Shown here: positions 44,955 to 57,906 of the stretch, one piece after another
How positions within the stretch are numbered: the stretch's first letter is position 1
How the letters are laid out: each line of letters opens with the position of its first letter
From: Ligustrum vulgare
Taxonomy: Eukaryota > Streptophyta > Magnoliopsida > Lamiales > Oleaceae
DNA length: 64,000 nucleotides
Reading direction: 5' to 3'
Assembly: GCA_963555705.1 (NCBI GenBank)
Contig: OY743177.1
Location: 53,948,096 to 54,012,095 of the forward strand
Position numbers and translations under genes: made by a program
The notes under the pieces: model-generated
Databases searched by the model: none
Told to the model about the DNA's origin: nothing
The model's input: only the letters and a program-made list of their open reading frames with translations

Positions 44955-45565
44955 TAATAGCCATTGTTAGGTAACTTAAAAAAATTGGTTTTTAAACCAA
45001 TTTATAATCTATATAATTTTTCAAACTAATTTTTAACTCAACATTTTTTCTCTCTCCAAATTTTAACCATTGATTTTGCTTTGAAATCCGTGAAAAATCA
45101 AAAAAAATCTGATTGGACATATTTGAACGGAGGCTAAATTTATGATGTAAAGGCGATAAATCGTGATGTCATAGGATTGCAACAACGTTGTTTCTTGGAC
45201 TTTTATTTTCATTTTCTTAGCCTCCGTTAGTTTTTTTGGTTTTTTTTTTTTTTTTAATTTTTAAACAAATTTTTAAACTTCACAATTCCTCAAATTAATC
45301 TCTAATCCTACATATTTTCTCTCTTCAATTTTTAACCATTCATCTACCTAAAAAATACCAAAAAAACATTTTTTTGAGGGATCACAACCGCCGAACACAC
45401 ACTTAGGCTTTGTTTTTGGGTCCAATTTTGTTTATAAATAAGAAATTGTTATTTTAAAGTAAAATATACGATTGAAGATTGAAGAATGATATTGAAAAAT
45501 GCACGTGATCAAAAATTGGTTGAGAACATGTGAATAAAAATCTTATTTATAAACAAGTTATCAAA
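44955..45565. repeat. Cluster of three MITE-like segments upstream of SAHH
   Basis: Three adjacent AT-rich segments (about 44955-45130, 45222-45405, 45407-45565) each carry pieces such as TTTTTCTCTCTCCAAATTTTAACCA, CCGCCGAACACACACTTA and TTATAAACAAGTTATCAAACATTC. CCTCCGTT motifs face each other at 45127 (complement) and 45222. CCGCCGAACACACACT also occurs in the centre of the foldback element (about 41899). Precise borders could not be set. Confidence 0.45.
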
Positions 45566-45781
45566 CATTCGATTAAATATTTTTCATATGTTAGCCTACG
45601 TCTAGTATTTTTCTCAAATTTTTTTTTTATGCACATAATTCTCGAATTATTTTATAATTAAATTTTATTTTAAAATTAATAAATTCTTTGTTTATAAACA
45701 AATAAAAATACGTTAACATACATTCCTCTTTTACCAAATCCTAGAGGCTAGATCCACCAAACCCTCAAAATCTCGACCGTG

Positions 45782-45789
45782 TATATATA
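45782..45789 (+). promoter_or_regulatory. TATA box of SAHH
   Basis: TATATATA is followed by a CT-rich leader (CCCTCCCTTCCTCAACCTCC) and the SAHH start codon 103 bp downstream of the box. Spacing fits a transcription start around 45815 and a leader of about 75 nt. Confidence 0.75.
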
Positions 45790-45891
45790 CCCTCCCTTCC
45801 TCAACCTCCGATCTCCTGTGCAGCGCTACCAAAGAAATCCCAAATCTCAGATCCAATTACACCAAGTCTCTCACTCATACTCGCCCAACCC

Positions 45892-47718
<1,827 letters not shown>

Positions 47719-47963
47719 GGGAAGGCATTGGTTATGAACCATTTCGTTGGTGTTTTCCATTAATTGTCCTTATTACTGTACTGGGTTTGTAGTTGTGAGT
47801 TTTTGTTTGGTGGAAGAAATGGTCTCTCGGGAATAAGTTTAGGTTTGTGGGAGAGACAATGGAGTTATGTATTCGGTTTTCAGTTTTATTTATTTTTCAT
47901 TTTTTTACAAGAAATGAAAATGCATATGTTTGCTGCCTTTCATTAGTAATTGTTGATTATTGT

Positions 47964-48133
47964 TTGATAACCATGCTTGATTTATAAACTGATTTACATA
48001 TAAACTGATTTACTTATGATTTATAAACTGATTTACTTACGATTGAAAAATGAAGAGAGAAAATGTGTGTTTAAAAAGTAGTTTGAAAAATTATATAATT
48101 TATAAATTTGTTTATTTTGGATACCAAACAGAG
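47964..48133. mobile_element. MITE family A copy downstream of SAHH
   Basis: The left end TGTTTGATAACC and the right GGATACCAAACA are inverted. The interior repeats TTATAAACTGATTTACTTA three times (about 47990, 48003 and 48021), a local duplication not seen in other copies, then AGAGAGAAAATGTGTGT and AAAGTAGTTTGAAAAATTATA. Confidence 0.6.
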
Positions 48134-48497
48134 GAGCATGGAAGTCTAGACAATCACCTCAACTCTTATATTATGCGTTACTGAGACTTCCAATCCAAAC
48201 AATATTTTTATAATCGAGAACTCGACAATTCCAATTTAATTCTTGATTCCAGCTAAAAGAATCAAAATTTAGCCGTTATTTGAAATTAATTTTTTCAAAC
48301 CCTCATTTTAATCACATTACCTAAAAATATCATTTTAAGTTTAGTCCTTACTTTTATTTATTTTTAATCGATGCTATAAAAATTCCTAACCTTGATGTAG
48401 CAAGATCTGGAGTTGCTTAATCATTGGAAAATATGAATGGATTCGTCTTGGATGACCTGCAAAAAAGGCGAGGATGATTCTTCCCGTCGCCCCTTCG
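48134..48497. other. AT-rich DNA without gene
   Basis: No conserved coding frame or complete repeat is visible. A more GC-rich block starts just after it. Confidence 0.45.
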
Positions 48498-49080
48498 ATG
48501 TAAGAATTAATTTTTTGAATAGAGAAATGTAGAGAGAAATATATAACTGAAAACTGTATTAATGATGAAAAAATAATATTCGATCAGAGGAGCTATATTT
48601 ATAAGCCTTAAAAGCCCGTAACTTTCTTTTATTATAAGGTGTCCTCCTCCATGAATTGGCTTACCTTCTAAGGAAAGAATCCTTATAGAGATTGAACTCC
48701 TATTTTTTGGGGATATTTCCTTTTGGGGGAACATCTTTATCTTAGGGCCCAAGAATGTGGCTCATTCATGAAGCCCATAAACGAAAGATGACTTCAGGCC
48801 TATTTGTATGGACTTTCGGGGTGAGTAGGCCGGGAAGGACCGACCTGATCAACCCTTGACGATGCAAAGTAGGAATAAGGTAGGGAAATACCCGACCTTT
48901 TTCTTGAGATGTGACCGGGCACGGGGGCCGTCCTTTGAGACCAAGACCCGACCATATGTTTGGAAAATAGTCCGGGCATATGGGCCGACCTGTAGGCCTG
49001 TGAAAGATGAGATTCAAGAAGATCGGGTGACATGCGTGGGCAACAGGTCTAGTAAGGGAAGACTTGTGACGTAATAGCCC
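48498..49080. repeat. GC-rich LTR-like block, unclassified
   Basis: The block begins TGTAAGAATTAATTTTTTG and has an AT-rich first third with TATATTTATAAGCC (TATA-like), then a GC-rich part (GACCGGGCACGGGGGCCGTCC). This bipartite composition and the TG start are LTR-like, but neither a partner LTR, a clear CA end nor a target duplication was found. Open frames in it show no known domain. Confidence 0.35.
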
Positions 49081-49184
49081 ATGGTCCATGGACTTTTCCT
49101 TAACTTTAGGAGGTTGGAAAATCATGCCGATTATTAATCATGTTTAAAAAAATATTTTTCATAGAATTACTTATCAAAAGTTCA

Positions 49185-49640
49185 ACTTCATTCAGAGGCT
49201 TAATTAGTTCCAATATTCTTATCAAATGTGTGGTTGAAAAAATTGTGAGTCCCATAAAATATATGGTTAATATTAATTGTTGACTTTAACGTAAAATTAA
49301 AATAAAACTCTAACTAGAAGTCTAGAACCAAACAGGAAATATTCAACATTTACAATTTATAACAAGAAATATGAAAGTAAAAAGAAAGAGACGTCTCACT
49401 ATAGTTGATTACATGGGGGGAAAAAAATATTACAAGTGATATTTAATTATTTTGAATTTCGATTATAAAGTGCTTAATCATTAATCTTTGCCTCTGTTTG
49501 ATACTTGTTTATAAACGTATTTATAAATAACACATTTTCTCAGATTACTTTTTAATCACACATTTTTTCAAATTACTTTTCAGCCATATATTTTACCTTG
49601 GAAAATATTAAATTATTTGTCTATAAACAAAATTTTTTTA
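49185..49640. repeat. Two AT-rich MITE fragments
   Basis: Around 49185-49335 the words AATGTGTGGTTGAAAAAATTGTGAGTCCCATA resemble family B interiors. Around 49495-49640 TTTGATACTTGTTTATAAACG, TTATAAATAACACATTTTC and TCAGATTACTTTTTAATCACACA are the complement of family A. The rest up to 50032 holds nothing I can name. Confidence 0.45.
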
Positions 49641-50032
49641 CCTAAGGAAATAAGTCCAAAAAAAAATAAAAAATCTTCTATCTGTCTACGAGCAAAATAA
49701 ATTACTGATTTGTATTTTATGATTTAGAGAATTATATTTTTTGTTGAAAACTTGAAAAATATATGAAGTGGACAAATTTTCAACATCTACGTTATTTTGT
49801 ATAGGAGTGAGCATTTTAACAGAACTACGACCTCTTCGATGTCCAGCTTCATCATTTAGAATAATGATCCTATATCTTTAGTTCGATTATTAACAAGCTA
49901 AAGGTCTTCATCACCAAAAAGATGGATTCAACAACAATATGGTATTTAACAATTGTTGAAACTTTGTATAGAAAATTTGTTTTGAGTGATTATTTAAGTG
50001 GAACCATTAATAGTGAATGAAAAATTATATCA

Positions 50033-50229
50033 TGTTGTAAAACTACCAAAACTATACTAAAGAGAATAGAGAGAGATGGAGAGAATGGAGAGAATTCCAT
50101 TCCAAGAGGTACATCAAATACAACAATAAATGCCTCTATTTATAGAAAATTCTATAGGGGCAAAATAGTTATTAACAAAATAATTTATAATATAAATTAG
50201 GTATAAGTTAGGTAAGAGATTTTATAACA
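50033..50229 (-). repeat. 3' LTR of LARD-like element
   Basis: TGTTGTAAAACTACC to GGTAAGAGATTTTATAACA on the plus strand. It is followed on the plus strand by CTCTCCCTTT, the complement of a PPT. It contains CTATTTATAG, a TATA-like palindrome, in the middle. Confidence 0.8.
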
Positions 50230-50259
50230 CTCTCCCTTTAATGACTTATTGCTCAATTG

Positions 50260-50998
50260 CTGTCTCGTTAAGACCTTGCTTAGAAAATCCAACGAGATAA
50301 AATTTGAGTGAAGGGAAAAGAGTACAGTTGTCCCCTGATGTTGTTCATCATGAATCTTGAGTCGATATTCAAAATGACCTCAAATGATAAATGGAACAAT
50401 CATGTATTGAAGCTTAGGTTTCTGAAGTACTGCCTCGTTAAAACATTGTCAGTAAAATTCAGAGGGATAAAATCTGAACGAAGGAAAAAGAGTACAGCCG
50501 CTACCTTGTTAAAACTTTGTCAGGAAAACCTAGTAGGACAAAACATGGACGAAAGAAAAAGAGTATATCATGATTCTTCCCCTAAAGTGTGCAATCGAGT
50601 ATTCATGAATGTCTTTGTGTGTAGCAATTCATAACATTCTTCATAAGATGTCTATGATTTTCTTTATTTGTTGATATCATTCATATATATATATATATAA
50701 ATTTCTTTGTGTGTAGCCGATCATAACATTCTTCATAAGATGTCTATGATTTTCTTCATTTGTTGATATATCATTCCAGCATACTTTAAAGAGAGATTTT
50801 GTTGTTGAATTATAGCTTGCAGATAGCTCTGTAATGTCTCAAAAACCTTGCTAGGAAAATTCGATGTGACAAAACCTTAGCGAAGGGAAAAATAGTACAT
50901 TATTCTCATTGATACGCCATAATTGCTGCCTCATTAAAAACCTTGTTAGTAAAACCCTGTGGGACAAAACCTCAGTTAAGAGAAAAAGAGTGTAACGA
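50260..50998. repeat. Five copies of the ~65-bp GTTAAAACC...AAAGAGTA motif
   Basis: Units at about 50262, 50432, 50502, 50838 and 50927 match those at 34730-35316. Between the third and fourth, a segment of about 60 bp (TCATAACATTCTTCATAAGATG and onward) is itself duplicated (about 50627 and 50723), separated by a (TA)n run. Confidence 0.7.
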
Positions 50999-53100
50999 GT
51001 ATTTGTTCCCCTCATAGGAAGATCATAAATATATTGATGCAATCTCAAATCTTTTTATCAAACATATCATTTAGGATGAGCTTTGTATAAATATTTTATA
51101 ACTCATTTCTGATGTCATAGCTCAATTTTTGATGTACTGAACATGCTATACCAATCAATGTTTCACTAGTTGACTGATTGCATTTTTCAAATCTAGAATT
51201 GATTCACTTCTGGTGAATAATTAAATATTCATATTCGAATTCACTTCTGATGAATATCATTTTCGAATTCACTTCTAATGAATAATTAAATATTCATTTT
51301 CGGTGGATAATATAAATTTGCATACTGAAAATCAATTGCATACCCAGATATTCAAATATAATTCATAACAATAGTACATTCCAATTTCAATTTCAACACA
51401 TTATATTATGTGATCATTTATATCATTCTTCATGTGATTTCATTTTATATATAAGAATAACATTTCATTCTATAATGAGACTGCTCTGGGCATATTGAAT
51501 ATTTCAATGATTATACATATATGTTCTTACATCTTATAAACTGCAATCTTTAATTTGCAGGAATATAATCAATCATTGAAATAGATATCAATTTCGACAT
51601 ATAATCTATAATCATTTATCTTGAAATTTCAACGTACCGCGATCAATTGGTACATCAAAGAATACCCCCAAAGTACCGATATGAGAATCACACATTTTGA
51701 TCTCACTCATTGGTATATCAAAGAGCTCAAACTAGTGATTTAGATTATAGTCCCATCCACCATATATCATGCCAGTTCTTTGAAAAATTTCGCGCGCAAC
51801 GAGTCGTCTTTTACGACTGTGCAATATTTTTCATTTGTACAAATAACTATTGGCTTTACATAATAATCCCTACATTGAGATTTTTATATTTGACCAAAGT
51901 ATTATAATTCTATCAACCTCATTTTTACAAGAAAGTTGTGTATATAGTCGACTTATTTATCGATTTCATTTCATCTCAACATAACATAAAGAAATCTCTT
52001 TATATTTTCTATCATTAGGTATCTGAATCTCTTATCATTTAACTATGTCCCTTTTACTCACCATGAGTATGTAGCTTCAAAAGGATCATCTCAATTATTC
52101 AAGAGATATTTGTTTTTGGAATCGATTGTCATTATGCTTCAGGCATAATTACACTTTAGGCTTGATCACGCTTCAGGCGTGTTATTGTTTAATTTCCCAA
52201 TAAAAATCTTGTATTTTATCAATTGGCTAAAAATGCCGAAACACGTCATTCATAATTAGTGATATAATTACAATCATATATCTAAGTGCATTTTTTTGGA
52301 GTGTTATACATATCGCACTTCTTAGAAATCATAAAGCTTCACAAGCTAATCTTTATTTCATCATATTGACATGTTTGTATGTAGAATATTGCTGCATGAG
52401 AAATATTTATATTCAAATTGTTCTCATAGCAAATAATTGGAGGCTTTTAATCTGCTAAACCATTATGATAACTTGTTAACCTGAACAATCTTCTAATTTT
52501 TCAATAAATCTCATTATTGAATTGAAATCTAACCAATCATGCTAAATTATAAAACTTCTGGTTTAGCAAGATATTTATTCCACTTATACATATGTATGAA
52601 CTTCTGGTTCAATTCAATATTCATTTCACTTGTATGTATTTCTGTATAGTGCAAATCACTATACCTTGATTTATTACATCGAGAAAGGCCTGAACTATAT
52701 CCCAAGAAAATAATTATTGTCCCCAAATCTTTCATTTTCTTTTTATCATATCGAAAAAGGTAATGGCGCATTATCACCTTGTTCCCACCTCTTAAATATT
52801 TTATTCCACTATTTCTTGGTGGAATCAATATCACGTGGAGCCACCTCTCTTTACGCATTAAATAATGCATTTAAATAGATCGTTTGAGAATAAAATTAGA
52901 TCCATAAAAATGTATGTCATATTATCAAATATTAGTAAATATTATTCTAATATTCCGTTAAATGTTTTGAAAAAGACTTACTGAGTTTGACTTGAAAGAT
53001 TGAGGCTGCTGATGGATCAAAGTATCCCAGAAGATGTTCATTGGTTGATCGAAGAAAAAGTTTGATTAACTGGTGAATAACCAGATTCATTTTCTAAGCA
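50999..53100. other. Non-coding interior of the LARD-like element
   Basis: Repeated words such as GAATTCACTTCT(G/A)(A/G)TGAAT (about 51238 and 51265), CACTCATTGGTA, CTTCAGGC and ACTTCTGGTT are spread over 1.5 kb, and the order parallels 35330-37310. No frame above about 107 codons exists and none shows a retroelement domain. Confidence 0.5.
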
Positions 53101-53101
53101 C

Positions 53102-53290
53102 TTGTCTGACTTAGGTAAGAGTACTTTCGCAAAGAAGCGAAGAGTAAGAAGATTAAACGGTTGTTACAAATGTGCTCAATGGACATGTGATACCCATTGT
53201 AAATCAGTAGGATATTCATCTAGAAATCGAGATGATAAAATAGATTTCATTAAGGGTGGACTGAGTAAGGAGTCATTGGATGATATTTGA
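53102..53290 (+). pseudogene. Unidentified Cys-rich gene fragment
   Basis: The 62-codon frame has a basic start (FAKKRRVRRLNG) and a cysteine-rich stretch YKCAQWTCDTHCKS, ending KGGLSKESLDDI. Its codon use and composition look more like a real exon than the surrounding AT-rich DNA, and a possible 3' splice site (TTAG) lies just upstream at about 53111. I do not recognise the family. It lies inside the LARD-like element together with a LOG fragment, so it may be another captured piece. It could equally be chance. Confidence 0.3.
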
Positions 53291-53757
53291 TTGACTCTTG
53301 AGACGCACCCTTGTGGGTATGTGCAGCGTGAGCTTATCATTATGGGCTCAATTCAACGATGATAAAGACCTTTATAGTCTCAAGAATATAATAGCAAAAG
53401 ATCTTGTTTTCCAGTCCGTAACAAATATGGATGTTATGGCTATTCAGCATTGATACAAGGTAAATCAGTATATTGTGCGTACATATTTACACACATTTTA
53501 AAATATTTTCATGTTTTCTTTCTTGAGCATTGATAAAGTGTGATTGGAAAGTCATTGAAATGTGAGCTTTATCAAAAGTAGTGTGATTTAGTCAAAAGTA
53601 AATTCTCACTTTTTCAAAAGATGAGCAGTAAATAGTGAAGTTTTTTGGTTTTAAAACGCCAAATATTTTCAGAGTTTCATGCACCCCAAAATAATATTTA
53701 CTCGTAACCTTTCTTATACTCTCAAAGATGGAAGGACCAAAATTTTGACAGATCAAA

Positions 53758-54362
53758 ACTATCTATGTATTTTGTAGATCAAAAGTAGGGAAATATTTTG
53801 GGTATCTAGAAGCAGCAGTGGATCTAGGAAAGAAGTTGTGAGAGAAATGTATCAATTTAGTGTATGGAGGAGGTAGCAGTGAATTGATGGATTGTGTTTC
53901 CCAATCTGCCTAAGTAGAGCTAGTGAAAGTGATAGACGTTATACCTGTTTCTTGGGTAGATATTGCAGACAAAACACGAGGGCATGAAGTACAGTCATTA
54001 TCTATCCATTAATGCATAACTTGCATGTTATATGGTTCTGGTGCCTTCATAGCTTTGCTGGGAGGTTTTGGTACTTTAGAAGAAATCTTTTATATTACCC
54101 CATGGGCTCAATTGGATCTCCATACCAAGCATATTGGGCTTTTAAACGTTAACAATTTCATTGATGGTTTGCTAATATTTCTTGATTATGCTATGGAACA
54201 GGGATTCATTCTCCATTTTCTAGGAGGATCCTTATTTCTGCTCCTACTATCGAGGAACTGCTGGATAAGCTGCAATCATATTTTCCAATACAAGATCCAA
54301 CAAGAGTTAAGATAGATTGGTCGCAAGGAAGGGGAATAATGCAAAAATGGAGTCAGGTTAAT
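53758..54362 (+). pseudogene. Broken LOG-type cytokinin riboside phosphoribohydrolase copy
   Basis: LOG enzymes release active cytokinin bases from their riboside monophosphates. Here the frame reads IYVFCRSKVGKYFGYLEAAVD, then NLVYGGGSSELMDCVSQ, later [35 protein letters not shown], and after a frameshift near 54220 [17 protein letters not shown]. The nucleotide- and substrate-binding signatures of the family (PGGxGTxxE) are recognisable but altered (LGGFGTLEE). A TGA at 53839-53841, a deletion in the middle (between about 53890 and 54020) and the frameshift kill it. The exons are fused without the several introns usual in plant LOG genes, so a reverse-transcribed copy is likely. It sits within an LTR pair. 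Confidence 0.85.
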
Positions 54363-55500
54363 GTAAACTTAAACTTATAAACCTCAGAATAGATTAGGGG
54401 TGGTATAGTACAGAGTATTCTTACTCTTGATACACACCTTCAATTTTGAAGATTTTATAAATGTTTAAACTTAACTTTGTGTATCTCAAAAATATTAGGA
54501 GTGGTATAGTATGGAGTATTCTTACTCTTGAAACACATCTCCATATTTTGAGGATTTTATAAATATTACCCCCTTTTGTTTTTGTGTGTTTACATGTTTC
54601 CCCTTTCTTGATATGTTTCACTATGACTCATTTGTGCTTCTTCAAGAGCAATGATAATATCTCTTCATTATGTTTAGATGATGAATTTTACTTCTTCTGG
54701 AGTAAATATGTACTTCTTTTGGAGTACATAAGTGCTTGTGCAAGAACTTTTTCAGTTATTTATCAAATAATATTCATTACATAATACTGATGAGATTATT
54801 TTCACATTAGCCACGTCCATGCTATCATGTGATATTATCTTATCATACATCAACATTTTTCTTGTTGGATAATTTATTTTCATTTGTTTTTTCAATACAG
54901 ATAATGGTAACTTCTGGTACCGTTTGATAATTTTTTTTTTTTTATCAACATCCACTAACTTTTTTATAATGATAACTTCTGGTATCATTCAATGAAATAT
55001 CAAATAACAATAATATCGTATATATGTTAACAATAATAAGACTGAGGTTATACCACGACGTATATATGTTGACAACTACCTCTAATATGTTAGAATTAAT
55101 CATCATTTGAGGTGTTTTGAAATAATATATAAATTATGAATATATGTAAAGTATTCCATATATTTAATTGATAGACTGACCATATAAGCGGTGTCAACAT
55201 AATGAAATAATTACCTTTCATAAGTGAGAGAGTTATATCTCCAAATCCAGTCAAGGTATTCATAATAGTCCAATTCGTTACGATAATGAGTTATATCCAG
55301 TCAAGGTATAAATTCAGTACATAATAACTCAACCTATCACGGTATGGTAATAATTATATTACTTGTACCTTGTTTAAACTCTTTAATTTATCTTGTTGAT
55401 CACATATTAATCGTTAATTTATGATTAATATACTTTTACATATTACCAAGGGCAAAATTGTTCATATTTTAATATATTGCTCATATGGATAAATTGAAAT
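54363..55500. other. AT-rich interior with short duplications, no gene
   Basis: A segment of about 110 bp occurs twice in tandem: AGGGGTGGTATAGTACAGAGTATTC (about 54397) and AGGAGTGGTATAGTATGGAGTATTC (about 54498), each followed by TTACTCTTG and AAACACAYCTYCA. AACTTCTGGTA(C/T)C recurs at about 54910 and 54966. Nothing coding is recognised. Confidence 0.5.
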
Positions 55501-56040
55501 CGTCAAGGGGTTTGAAATTTAATTTAGAACAAACTTACTTTTGGTCCGAAGTTCAAAATCTTGTCGGAAGTGCTCCAAAAATAGTTTTTAAGAAGCCGCC
55601 ACGTTCGATCGCCGGAAAATGTCCAAAACTGCACCAAACAGAAAAGTAAGATAATAGAAAAAAAAATGTTGAGACTAACAAACTGTCTTTTGGGATCGTT
55701 TCCAAATTCATCCCCACGCGCACACATGCGTCGAATGAACGTCTGCGCGTGGGCCTCACACGCAGACTAGTGGTTCGCCGTACGGTGACACGTGCCGACG
55801 TCTGATAGATCTGGTCTTCGATCGTCAATTGGATGTACGATTTGGCGTGAATCTGCTTTGAAAGTTTCAAGTTACACAATTTCTCCTTTTCTATGGATTT
55901 TGAATTGATTTTTCAGATCCATGAGATATAAGTGATTTTCCAATGCCAAAAACACTAGATTTGGGAAAGGAAATGTTGATTAATAATAACCAGGTTTCTG
56001 ATACAGAGGTTCATCATTTAGATGCAACTGTAGAGCATAC
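55501..56040. other. GC-richer block with leader-like sequence, no gene assigned
   Basis: Between about 55590 and 55850 the composition rises (AAGCCGCCACGTTCGATCGCC; CGCGCACACATGCGTCG; ACGGTGACACGTGCCGACG). Minus-strand frames reach 108 codons without a recognisable domain. The block might be a 5' leader or promoter copied with a gene piece; I cannot tell. Confidence 0.3.
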
Positions 56041-56868
56041 TCCCGTCATATTACTCAGTTGGCTTTATCCTTTTCCCGTGTCTTGGTCTAGTGGTCATTC
56101 CTCGCCCTCGATCACGAACTATCAATTTCATAAGAAAAGAAAGCGTAGAAAAGAAAGGTTTTGATTTGGGGTTCGCTAGACCTTAGACCTTTGCCTGAGT
56201 AAACAAATAAAAAAAATGCTCTCTCCTCTTCCTTTACTTCCTTCCCCAAGAAGCGAACCGTAAAAAGAGTCTTGTATCGGCTGGGTAAAAAAAGCCTCAA
56301 ACCCGCCGTGCTTACTCACCAAGTTCAGTCTCAAGCTACTAGACGGCCAAATATACCTTCTTAATGCTTTTACCCCGTTTATGTTTCTTAGGACATTCAA
56401 AAAATAAAGGAAATAGAAGTTACCTAGGGCAAAGCTTAGACTCTTCTGTGATGATTCCTCTTTTCCAACAGTAAAGAAAAAAGAACCTTAGATGGAATAC
56501 CCTTCGAGTTAGCATTAGGAAAAGGCTTCAAAACCACCAAGGCATACGATCTACTATACTTCTTTTCTTTGGGTCCACTAAAATGGAGGAGATCCACTTT
56601 TCACTTCTATTCAAGGAAGACCTTTGAATTCCATAAGTATCCGTCTTGTATAAATAGTAGGAAAGGGAGAAGCTTATGAACTTGATTTCCCCTAGAGGAG
56701 AAGGTCAAGAAAAACCACTCTACTTCCACTATTGCGGACTCCACTTACACTCGTGGGGAAGGGGCAGAAAACTCAGAGTACATTAGAAGACTTTCTTGGG
56801 ACTTTAGAAGACAGTACAAGCATATCATTCTATCCATCTATCCATACAAGGCAGGGTAGATTTCGCTA
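56041..56868. other. Block of unusual composition, possibly organelle-derived
   Basis: This stretch is clearly less AT-biased and lacks the A/T runs of its surroundings (TTCCTCGCCCTCGATCACG, AAGCCTCAAACCCGCCGTGC, CTCGTGGGGAAGGGGCAG). Its texture is like plant mitochondrial intergenic DNA, but no mitochondrial gene, tRNA or intron is recognisable. It ends at the primer site of the LARD-like element. Origin as mitochondrial DNA inserted in the nucleus is a guess from composition only. Confidence 0.3.
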
Positions 56869-56883
56869 CTCGTGCTGATAAGG

Positions 56884-57078
56884 TGTTGTAAAGCTACCAA
56901 AACTATACTAGAGAAAATAGAGAGATGGAGAGAATAGAGAGAATTTCATTCCAAGAGGTATGTCAAATACAACAATGAATGCCTCTATTTATAGAAAATT
57001 CTATAGGGGCAAAATAGTTATTAACACAATAATTTATAATATAAATTAGGTATAAGTTAGGTAAGGGATTTTATAACA
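56884..57078 (-). repeat. 5' LTR of LARD-like element
   Basis: It is colinear with 50033-50229, with a few substitutions and a 2-bp length difference. The interior begins on the minus strand with CC then TTATCAGCACGAG, which does not match the usual initiator tRNA-Met site and may use another tRNA region; this is inference. Confidence 0.8.
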
Positions 57079-57099
57079 AGTCACTTAAAAATGTGACAT

Positions 57100-57686
57100 T
57101 GTTGGAAATTTTTGTAGAATATTATAAAATATTTTAGAATTAATTTAAATGAAAAAATGTGTCTTTTCATTTGAAAGATTGTGACTTTTGAATTTGCTAT
57201 TTTTCAATAGGTGTGACTCTTTATTTTAGAGACAAATCTCAAGTTTTATGTCTCTTGAAAGGATAGTGTCTTTTGATACACAACTTTCCAACATCTATAA
57301 ATAGACCTTATATGCTTGGATTTTTAATTCATTAATTATTATTCATATTCAACAATTCAATCATTTATGATTGCATGTTCACTTCAAAATATTGTGAATT
57401 TATTTGGAGTCAAATTCATATGAATAGAGTTTAATTTGGAGTGCTCCTATTGCGGGACGTGGTCCTTGTATCTTAAGAGACAAATGCCAAATAACCATTA
57501 GCACCCGTGCGGAGCATTATCGTCTTAAGGACAAAGAGTCAAGCTCTTGCCTCAGCCTAATTCACATTCATGCATTTTTAGTTTCTATTTCATATATTTG
57601 ATTTTGGTAAGTCGAAATTATGTCCAATTTATGCATGTAAAAGGTACGTTATTAGAATATAATTATGCACTTAACTTTTACCAACA
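57100..57686. repeat. Solo LTR, probably Ty1/copia type
   Basis: It starts TGTTGGAAATTTTTG and ends TAACTTTTACCAACA, so the termini TGTTGG/CCAACA are inverted. The interior has CATCTATAAATAGACC, a TATA box with the spacing common in LTR promoters. No interior domain or second LTR adjoins. After it the sequence matches the Gypsy-type LTR at 1700-1915, as if this LTR had inserted into an old copy of that repeat. A clean target duplication was not found. Confidence 0.65.
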
Positions 57687-57906
57687 ACAAATTGGCAAGT
57701 GAGTTACATTGGACCACCAATCATAGAAAAATGAGAACGCAATCACCGTACTTCTGCAAGATTTGATCTCTACAATTGTGGCTCAACGTGTTTGAGATTA
57801 TCGAGACCCACCAAGTATCAAAAGTCCAATTTAGATAATTCTTCATCATTGTATGTATTGGAAATAGTAAAAACAACTATTATTAGTTAAAGTAAACCCT
57901 CTTCTA
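57687..57906 (+). repeat. Partial copy of the Gypsy-type LTR seen at 1392-2090
   Basis: ACAAATTGGCAAGTGAGTT, TCTCTACAATTGTGGCTC, GACCCACCAAGTATCAAAA, TTCATCATT and TTAAAGTAAACCCT match 1700-1915 in the same order and orientation. It is truncated on the left by the solo LTR. Confidence 0.65.

Larger units (their letters stand above)
50033..57078 (-). mobile_element. Non-coding LTR retrotransposon (LARD-like) carrying gene fragments, copy 2
   Basis: Two short LTRs (50033-50229 and 56884-57078) of about 195 bp start TGTTGTAAA and end TTTATAACA and are clearly alike (about 95% by eye). On the minus strand AAAGGGAGAG (PPT) abuts the 3' LTR, and TTATCAGCACGAG lies two bases inside the 5' LTR, at the primer-site position. 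The interior of 6.65 kb has no recognisable gag or pol. It includes the ~65-bp motif array, a Cys-rich unknown frame, a broken LOG gene copy and an unusual GC-richer block. It therefore looks like a large non-autonomous element that picked up host DNA. Flanking pentamers TATCA and AGTCA do not match, so later change or recombination is possible. Confidence 0.7.

Noticed and set aside
52547..52870. 107-codon minus-strand frame in the LARD-like interior as copia pol
   Set aside because: No integrase, RT or RNase H motif is present; composition is that of AT-rich non-coding DNA.
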